A program made the translations under genes and the position numbers. The notes beneath the pieces were generated by a model that ran no database searches, was not told where the DNA came from, and worked only from the letters and a program-made list of their open reading frames with translations. DNA of 64,000 nt from Hondaea fermentalgiana (taxonomy: Eukaryota > Sar > Bigyra > Thraustochytrida > Thraustochytriidae). Of the stretch, positions 1 to 9,400 are shown in pieces (position 1 is the first letter of the stretch; each line of letters starts with the position of its first letter). The DNA is taken from NCBI GenBank assembly GCA_014084085.1, contig NPFB01000032.1, positions 229,138-293,137 on the forward strand, read 5' to 3'.

Positions 1-407
1 CGGGGCCGGCGCGAGCGCGAGCGCGAGCGCGAGCGCGAGCTCCCGTCTGTCTGCGCAGACGCGCGCGCCGCGAGCGAGCCCCGCGCGCGAGGCCCGCGCG
101 CCGCGGCGGAGGGAGCGTACCTGATCGCGGTCTGCAGCTGCTTTCCTCCCCTCGGGCCCCCCTCCTCGCCGATGAAGCCCAGAGGGCGGGCCTGAGCTTC
201 CTTCCCATCGGCATGTGTACTGGCGACCGTACGGACGCGCATGCAGGAAGATCCGGCTCCCACTTTGCATGCATTCCGAGTCGCATGCCGTGCTGCTTCG
301 CAGGTCGTCCGCCTGCCTGTCGGCAGAATCTGGCACGCAGAGAAGCAGCAGGCAGGCATCGTTCGCGCGGGCTTTGGTCATCTCGGTTTATTGGCTTCTA
401 CTTTTCT
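1..407. other. Left-edge GC-rich region, possible first exon of an off-window gene
   Basis: Positions 8-42 hold a GCGAGC tandem repeat, followed by very GC-rich sequence. On the minus strand an ATG near 213 opens a frame that runs to a donor-like CAG|GTACGC junction near 119. This could be the first exon and start of a long GC-rich first intron of a gene to the left. The encoded stretch is short, basic and not recognisable, so this is only a possibility. The rest is 3' flanking DNA of the giant receptor gene, including its poly(A) signal. Confidence 0.25.
387..392 (-). terminator. Poly(A) signal of the giant Ig receptor gene
   Basis: Minus-strand AATAAA lies about 16 bases past the TAG stop at 408-410. 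This is a canonical cleavage/polyadenylation hexamer in a plausible position. The same arrangement follows the HECT gene stop. Confidence 0.5.
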
Positions 408-3400
408 CTATACAACCTGCATGTCGATGAGCGCGGCGGCCGCTTCGTCGTCGTCGACGTCGACGTTGTGGGCGATGTCACGGTCGCCACCGCCGCGGCT
501 GTTGTTGGTGGTGGTGGTGGTGAAACGGTTCTTGTTACTACTGTTGTTCTTGTTCTCGATGTCGCGAGTGTGACTTCCGAGGGCGGGGCCGAGTTTACTA
601 CCTCTGGTCCGCGCCGCGGTGGTCGGCGCAGGACGCAAAGGCGGAGTGCAGTCCCTCGGATTCTTCTTGACGCTGATGCTTGAAGTCGCAGCCTCGACCT
701 CCTCGCGACATCCAGACACATGTGCGGTCTTGCCCGCCCTCCCGGCGCTCACGGACGAGCTTCGTCTCACGCGGAGGGATGAAAGGGGCTCATTGACAGC
801 ATAAAGATCCTTCGGCGCAGGCGTATGTGGACTCTCCGCGACGTCCTCGCTTTCGGGGCGGCTCTCCTCAGTGATTCGTGGAGGCCTTTCTGCCCCAGGC
901 GGCTTCGTCGCCTCAGCATTGACCCCATGCACAAACTTCATGTGTCTTCGCAAGGTAGACCGCCACATGTCCTTCGCCTGTGAAGAGGCAACAAAGGAAA
1001 ACCGCTTCCCGTCCCAGAAGATGAGCTCAATCGAATTCGAAAGTCCCATTTCACTCACAGAAACGACATGCGCTAGCGAGACCGAATGGAGCTTATCCGC
1101 GTAATGATGTGCACCATCCTGGGCCGGCATCATCCGCCCAAAAACTGCAAGCTCATCACGTTGTGGAAACAGGACACCATATACGCTTCGCTTCTCCTTC
1201 TCAAGGCGTATCCAGCCCTCACAGGCCACCCGATCACCAACAGCGCCGGAAAAGCTGCCAACCATCAGACCTTCTACACCTGATACCGAGGTTCCCGACG
1301 ATCTCGACGACGTTCCCGGAGAGAGCGAGCCTGATTGTGACGACGTCACCAACGAAGGATACGGCGAGACATGGGACTTATCCTCGCTCGAGCCCGCTGC
1401 AGTAAAGGCCTCCCCCGCTTCTTGTATCATTCCGGGAACGCTGGTCGCGACGGAGGCTCCGCTGACATTGGAGCGACTCGAGCAAGGAGAGGCCGGATCA
1501 GTCACGGATGGTCCAGACTGCGCAGAAGCGATCGACGACGAAGCCACGCTCGAAAGATCGATCTTCACGCGCTCCTCATTTGTTGGCTTGAGACCGGACC
1601 CGAGACCACCACCGCGACCAATGCGAAGTCTTGCGCCAGAGGTTTTGGCAATGGCCTCGGCCCACGTGTGTGCATCGTGCCGCGACTCGCACATAAACTC
1701 AATACGAATGCGTGCGTCAGCTTTGGCTGCAGTCTCCTTCATGTCCCGAGACTTCACCTGCGGAAAGTCCAAAACGTCCACCGTCTCCCGCGCTAGCGAG
1801 CCGTTCTCACCATCGTCGTCTTCGTCGTCTGAGACATCACGTCTAAGGCCATTTTCTTCTTCGTCGGCGCGCTTTACACTGGAGAAAGCGCGCAAGACGA
1901 GGTCGAAGCGCCATCCGCCATACTTTGCGGACTTTTTGCCTTTCACCATGACCGCCTCGACGCGATCGAGACTGAGTCTGCCTCTTTCGATGGGGCCCGA
2001 TCCGCCAGCCTCGGACCATGCCTCGCCAAGATCGCAGTCGTAATAATAGAGCTCGCTGTCGTGTTTTGAAGCGTACCACTGTTGCCAAACTTGCTGGCCA
2101 TCGAAACCATTGCGAGACCGTTTCCAGAGCCATCCGCGGGGACGCCCTTTGCCAAGACTTCTTGCTTCAGGACTTTCACGAGGTCGCAGTGTCGGCTTGA
2201 TCTCCTTTTCGCTCAGAAACTCGTCATCGTCATCATCTGTCGGATCCGCAAATACTTGTCTTCGCCTTCGCCGCAACTCTGCCTCCTTGCGAAGCCTGCG
2301 TTCGCGACGCCGGAACCACGCGCCAACGCATGCCAGAGATGCACACAATAAGAACAAGCCCAGCAAGAAACCTGGCCAAAAGACTTGCACCTTGCGAACC
2401 ACAGTCACAATGGTTGCATTCGTTTCGTCGTCATTTCCCCCAGCGCCCATCGTATCAGACGCCGCGACAGGTACCCATGATAATGGAATGCACTGCCCCT
2501 GTGCACTCAGTCGCGAAGATCCCGTGCACGAGCTGCAGTCCTCTCCTCCATAACCAGGATAACAATCGCATTTTCCACGATCAGTGAGGCAGCGTCCATG
2601 AGAAGAGCAATCTGACGGACACCGCACCAACGCATCAGGTGCAACACAGTCCGAGGGACAGCATCCAGGACGCGTACAGCGCTCGCCAATCTCGCAAATT
2701 CCATTCCCGCAGACGCCAGCTGCAACCACGTCTGCCCCACTTACATTGAATGCACTCGCACTCAATTCTGACCAAGAGCTCGCGTTGTCAATGGTGGGCC
2801 ATTGAAGTTCTGACGAGGCGTACATTTCCACGTCGGCAACAACCTCGAGCGAATTGTCTTCAATGGTATCCCTAGTAACCAGCACGCGGCGTTCCTGCGT
2901 CTGGATCACTTGTAGTCCGAGTAGAGTCCAAGAAGACGCTGCGGGCAGACTTGCGTTCAAGACATTTGCAAGGACTTGTGATGCTATCAGGTGTTTCTGT
3001 GCATCGCTCCAAAATGTGACGTTATCGTCGTCAGCGAGGCCGAGCGAGCCCTCAAGGGTTGCCCGCGCAACGCACGAGTGCCCTGTTCCGTCGCAGACAC
3101 CGCAGCGGTCGAGCAAGCCGCTCAAGCAGCAGGAACCTTCGGCGTCCAGTACGCTGTCGCAGCACTCTCCTTGCAAATCGATAGACTTTCCCGTTCCATC
3201 GCACTCTCCGCAAATGTCGAGCTCTCCACTTGCGCAGCACGCACCTTTGCGATCCACCACACCACTTGCGCAGCACTCTCCAGCATTGCTCAGCGTCGCA
3301 ACACTAAGGTCACAGCATTCACCGTCCTCGGTCAAAACCTGATTTTCCCCGTTACAGCTTTTGGCCTCCTTGCTCGATATGCTGCATGTTTCCCCTGTCC

Positions 3401-6400
3401 ATCCATGGTCACAAGTGCACGACAAAGTTGACCCATCTTTGCAGCGCCCATGTACTCCGCACGTTGCCTCGCAAGACGTCAAGCACTCACTCTTGCACGT
3501 CTCGATTGATCGCGGCTTTTCAATACCTGCGCACCTCGCTTCGCTTGTTATCTCGCCTTGACGATTGACACAAAACACCTCACGTGACCGCTGCGTCATT
3601 GGGCAGATGCTTGGACCGAGACTTTCGGATACAAGGAGGCATTCTCCCCATGTTCCAAGTCTCCATCGGAACCACCCTTCATTGGAAATGAGCTGCTCAT
3701 CGTCCTCGAGAATCCGATTCGTGCCAACGCATGCTGCGCCCGATGGAGGCCGCGAGTCCACATCGCAACTTTCAGAAGATGCGAACGTAACCGAATCGAC
3801 GCATGTCACGTTGCGCCACGCAAGGTTTGTTGCGCGATCACAAGACCAGGCGTCCGCAAACCATATGCTAGAGCAGGCGAGTGATTCGTCTACGCTTGGA
3901 AGTGACGAGCTCGCGCAGTCATCCTCGCTCAGGAGGTACCCGGAAACAGTGTCAAAGCAGAGGGTGGGCGTTTCGCGGTATATCACGGCCACGCACGTCT
4001 CGTCGTCTGCTTCAGCTTCAATGCTCTGACCTCCAAGGCGGCGGAGCTCACCAACAAAGCAGGAATCCTCTTCAGCAATGCAAGTCTCCGATGCGAGAGG
4101 CGCAACGCCGCTACATGCGCTGTCACTCGTCTCTTCACCTGCTTCGTCCACGCACTGTACAGTTCTTGAGCGCACAGTTTCGCACGGCTGCGCGGAGCAA
4201 AAAGTACTTTTGTCGAGCCCCGGGCTTTGCGTCCATGCTCCAGTTTGCCAGTGTGTCGTCGAGACTGAGCAGGCGTCAAGGTCCGCCGCTGAACACGAAA
4301 CGTTTCTAGCGGGCATTGGCGCGTACTTCTCGCACAATGCGTCATCATGCTCGACCTCATACCAAGCACAGCTCTCCCCGCTGGCAGAGCTGTCTTGACC
4401 AAAACCGATGCATCGAATCGTTTGGGATCGAGACGGCGTCGCGGCGCAATCGCAGTCACCTTCATCTGTGATCGCGAATCGATAGGGAAGAATGACTTCG
4501 AACATTTCGCTTGACGTTCGCGTGCGAGCATTCGTGCCAACGACTACCTCAAGGTAGCCAGTGCCAGCCATAACGCGATGGCCTACTGACCACATGTACA
4601 CCACTTGCGCCCCTGCGGATGTCATCGAGGCTCCTTCAAGGCTCCGAAGCTGAGAGCTTACAAGCGTCGGGCTTTCAGCAGTGGTCGTTTCATTCGACGT
4701 GGTGAAAGCAAGACGGAACGTCGTATCATCTCCATCGGTGAGGGTGCCCTCGATGTCTACCACAATGAGATGTTCGAAACAGCTCCCAAGAATGAACGGC
4801 GCCGCAAATGGCGAGGACGGACTGAGGAACTTGATATCGAGCACGTTCAGCGTCACGCGTTGCGAGCTTGTTGCGCCGTCATTGTCTGTCACCGTGAGCA
4901 CGAGCTCGTAGAGCCCTACCGCAGGATAGCTTAGAGAAACAATTGCCGTATCATTTCCCGTGAGAGCCACATCCTTGGCAAGCTCCACAGATCCATCGAG
5001 CGCCGCCACATTCCAATTAAAGGAAATGATCGAGCCTCCAGCGTCTGCATCGTATGAATTGCTCGCATCAAGCTCTGCAGGAGAGTTTCCAAGGCTGATT
5101 GTTGCATCAAAGACAACTGGAATCGGCGCAGTGTTGACTGTCACGGACACAGTGTCTGTGCTGTAGCATCCATTTGAACCAACTACAGTCAGTTGGAAAA
5201 CATACGCTCCAGGGATAGTGAGGCCAAGAACGTCCGTGCTTGCAGCAAGAGGTGTGAGAAGCTGCACTCTGCCCGTTCCTAGATCTGGGCTCGAAAGCAA
5301 CTCCCACGTATACGAGACAGCGTTCTTCGAAGCAGTTCCATATAACCTCGTAAAGGTCTGTGGTAACGTCACAGGGTGTCGAGGCGATGCGCCCGTGGCA
5401 TCTGCGGCCGCAGAGGGTCCTTCGTTCACCTCGAGTCTGGCAATCTCTGACCGTAAGGTTCCGGCAACATTTGTCGCGATGAATGCGTAGTAGCCCTCGT
5501 TGCTGTACTCTGGATCAGAAATGCGAAAGACTGCCTCTGTCGTCTGCCACACAGGTTCGGTGGTAAAAATCGAAGTTGTTCCCGCAAAAGTTGCACTGAA
5601 ATACCATTCAATGAGCATTGGACGCGTGCCCACCAGCTCGACCTCTTGCTCAAATTCATTCCCAGGGCACGCCGTCACGAGGCTCGAAGGCCACGTCGTT
5701 TCATCTGCGAGCAATGGTCTCACCGTGACGGATAGACTCACCAGTACTGAGCTTGTCATGCCTAGCGAGTTTGAGACAACGCAATGATACGAGCCAGCTT
5801 GATCATTCGAAACTTCATCCATGACAAGCTTGCAAGGCACACCTGCTTCGCTACACGACTCTGGCTCCAAATGGTATGCATCACCGTCCACTTCTACGAG
5901 CACCATAGCATCGGTACTATTATCATACTTGTACCACTGAAACCCCAGCGGCTCCAAGCCAGATGCTTCCACGCTGAGAGTCACCATTTCACCTGGATTC
6001 GCTACAATCGAGGCGTCCTCGCCACTCGGGATCTGTTCGACGATGCGAGGCGCATCCGATACACCCAGATTGGCCCAGCGCGACTGCGCGCAACCACCCT
6101 CATTGCACACCTCGCACGAGTACAAACCTTCGTCATCGTCGCTGGCGTTTGGAATGACGAGAATGAGCTCATGAGCGCTGGCATTCGGCTGATATGTACC
6201 GATTGCATCCTCGAACAGCGAGCTGTTCCACATTGCAATTTCCTCAGCCGCAACACCAAGCGTCTCGGTATAAAACCAGCGGATCTCAAAGGGCCCGGTT
6301 CCAGCAACAGTCTCACACTTAAAAGTGCTGTTGGTTCCGGGGAGACGGGTGATATCTTCGGGCTTGGTTGCCCTCAGCAACGGGGCAACTACCACCTCGA

Positions 6401-9400
6401 GGTCAAGCGGTGAAGAGATTGTTCCAGCTGGAAGTGCAGAGTTCCGCACCCGACACGAATAAGAGCCGGAATGCGTTGCAACATCGGCATCGAGAACCTG
6501 CAACAGCGACGAGTAGTCATCGCTCTCACGGACGACAAACCGAGGAACCTCCGAAGCGTTTACGGTCGCATCAGCACCCACTGGATCCACCGTACTCTCA
6601 ACAAGATCTCCGTCTTTCAGCCAAGAAAAGGAGAGCGGAGTGGAGCCGGAGCCGCGGCACAAAAGCTCTGCGGAACCGCCCGGGATGATGCGTCCATTCG
6701 CGGGACTTATGGTGACAGAGTCAACTTGAGCTGGGGCATTGATCGCAATTTGGATAGGCGTCGATACGTCAAAGCCTAGCTGATTTGTCACGCGCACGTA
6801 TACGTAACCTGCCTCACTTGGAACGAATGTAAAGTTGCTGCCCGTGCCCATTTGAGCAACTTCGCCATTCAATGTCCAGTTGTATGAGAGTGGCTCCAGC
6901 CCTGTGGCAACCGCAGAGAGCGTTACTGACTGCAGAGGATCGACCGTGAGAATCCCTCCCTCGGCAACGGGCTCCATGCGCACAATCGTTGGAGGATCGC
7001 GGACGTCGAGAATGCCGACAACCTTTTCCGCTGACCCGGCAGAATTGACCGCAAGGCAAACGTATTGGCCTTCATTCTCTTGCTGTGCCGCAGCGATCTC
7101 AATTGTGAGCGAAGTCTGGCCGCTGAGGACAACGTCTCCGCTTGACCCGGAGGTGGGCCGGCGCTTCCAGGTTACACTCTCCACAGCTGGGTCCGCTGTC
7201 ACTGCGCAGGTGAATGAAACATTTGCTCCAGGGTCCACAAGTTTACTGACCCTCTCCGAGGTAATCACGGGGGGGTCGTTGATGTAGAGTTCTGCTGCGG
7301 AACTCGTCACATTGCCAAGCCTATTCTCTGCAAGGAGCACATAGGTTCCTTGATCACTTTCCACGGTAGAAGGAATTGTGAAAACGCTCTCCACATATGC
7401 CTCGTCAGTCTCATTTTGCTGCAGAATGAGATCGTCAGCGCCCGCGCTGCGGTATAGCCATTTGTAAGTCATGGGAGGCGCGCCCGAAAAGGCGCAACGC
7501 AGCGTCGCCGTCGAAGTAGGATCCACATAGGTTTCTTGCTGCGGGGCTGTGACAATTTCGGGCGCTCGGGCGAGTCGCAGTTCGCCGACCTCGCTGAGCG
7601 CTCCGGTGACGGGACTCAGATGATTGGTCGCCCGACAGTCATAGCTGCCTTCGTCTGCGGCACTCACGTTGCGCAGGATAATGATACGCGCTGTCGCGCC
7701 CGAGATGGGCGCGCCATCTTTGCGCCATTGAAAGGAAATGGGCTCTGCGCCGGAGGCCTCGACCTGAAGGATGACAGTAGCTCCGGGCTCGGCAAAGGTG
7801 TCGAGAGGGTTAAGAGTGATGCTCGGCGGATCGTTTACGTCAAGAATAATGGCGGGCGATAAGGCTTCACCCAGATCGCTCGTGGCCAAGCAATGATACG
7901 CACGATCATCGTCATTAGTCACGGAATAGAGAGCAAGCTCAGTCCAGTTTGCTCCAGATGTCTCACGGCCCCGAACAACTCGTGTCAAGGTGTTCGCGGT
8001 GGCATTGAGCACCTCATACCACATGAATGAGAGCGTACCCGTTCCATTCGCTACGCATCGTAGCTGTGCTGTCTCCCCGGGGTCAACACGAACAGTTGTT
8101 TCTCCCAGTGGTGAGACAATCTGCGGTGGATCGTCTACATCGAGGGTGACGCTCACAGACTCTGCGTGACCTAAATGGTTGTAGACAACTACTGAGTACG
8201 AGCCTTGATCCGACTCCGCAACAGATGTGAATGTCAAATTGCGGAGCGCAGAACGCTCCTCGCGAATGAACTGACCATCCTTTTTCCACAAATACTCTAG
8301 TGGTCGCGCTCCAGTTGCTTGCACGTCAAGCGTTACGTTGTCGCCTGGCTGTACCACAAGCGAGGTTGGTTGCTCCACAATGATTGGAGGCGTGTTCACA
8401 ACAATTTCAAGCCCTTCACTCGACACGGATCCCGCGCCGTTCGTCACGACGCAGGTGTACTCACCTGCGTCTTTGGCTGCTGTAACGTTACTAACATAGA
8501 GCGAGTCAACCTGATTTGCAATGATGGCGCCACTGCGAGCGAAGGCAAACGATAGATTTTGTCCCAATGCTGAGCAAGAGAGTCTAAAGCTGCCCTTGCC
8601 GTCCTCGTCGATGCCATCCACAAGCACGCTTTCAGGTTCCACCGTGAGGCTCACATTACTTGGCAGATCCAGAATGTCAAGCATCGCGGACGCGGAGGAA
8701 GCATTTCCAACGATGTTGGCCACGACGCAGCGGTACTCACCCTCATTATCTTCGCTTGTTTGCGTTAGCGTCAGCGTAAAGCTTGACGCAACGTCCTCTG
8801 TTCCACTGATGCCACGCTGAGTTGAGTACGTTGACCACGTCGTATCGCCAAAGTCGCGGCGTTGCCATGTTACATTGACGGGAAAAGTCGCTGTTGCAGC
8901 ACATGAGAGTGTTGCCGAGCTGCCGGGAGCCGCGACGGTTGGCGAAGGACTCGATACAATCTCGACAGGATTATACACGTTGACCCAGACGCTGTTGCTT
9001 TGAATTGTAGAAACCTCGTTGGTCACAGAGCAGCTATAGTTTCCTTGGTCAGTTTCGGTGACCTCAGGAAGGACGAGAACCGAAGTGGTCGAAGGAACAT
9101 CAAGGGTGACATCTTTGAAGTTCCACGTGTACGAAAGCGGAGTTGAGCCTGATGCTGTACAGTTGAGCACGAGATCGTTTCCGGGGACAATGTCCTGGCC
9201 CTGCAGAGGCTGGTCAATGGACGGGGCAAACAGAACATTGACGGATTTGAGCGCGCACGACGTGAGCCCGAGGCTATCTGTGACGCGGAGCTGATACTGA
9301 AAGGTCCCGGGAACATTCAGATTGCTCACCGTAGTAGTTTTTGCGGTTGGGTACCGAATTTGTCCTGCGCTTGCTGAAGCGCTCGCTGGCTTGGATTTCA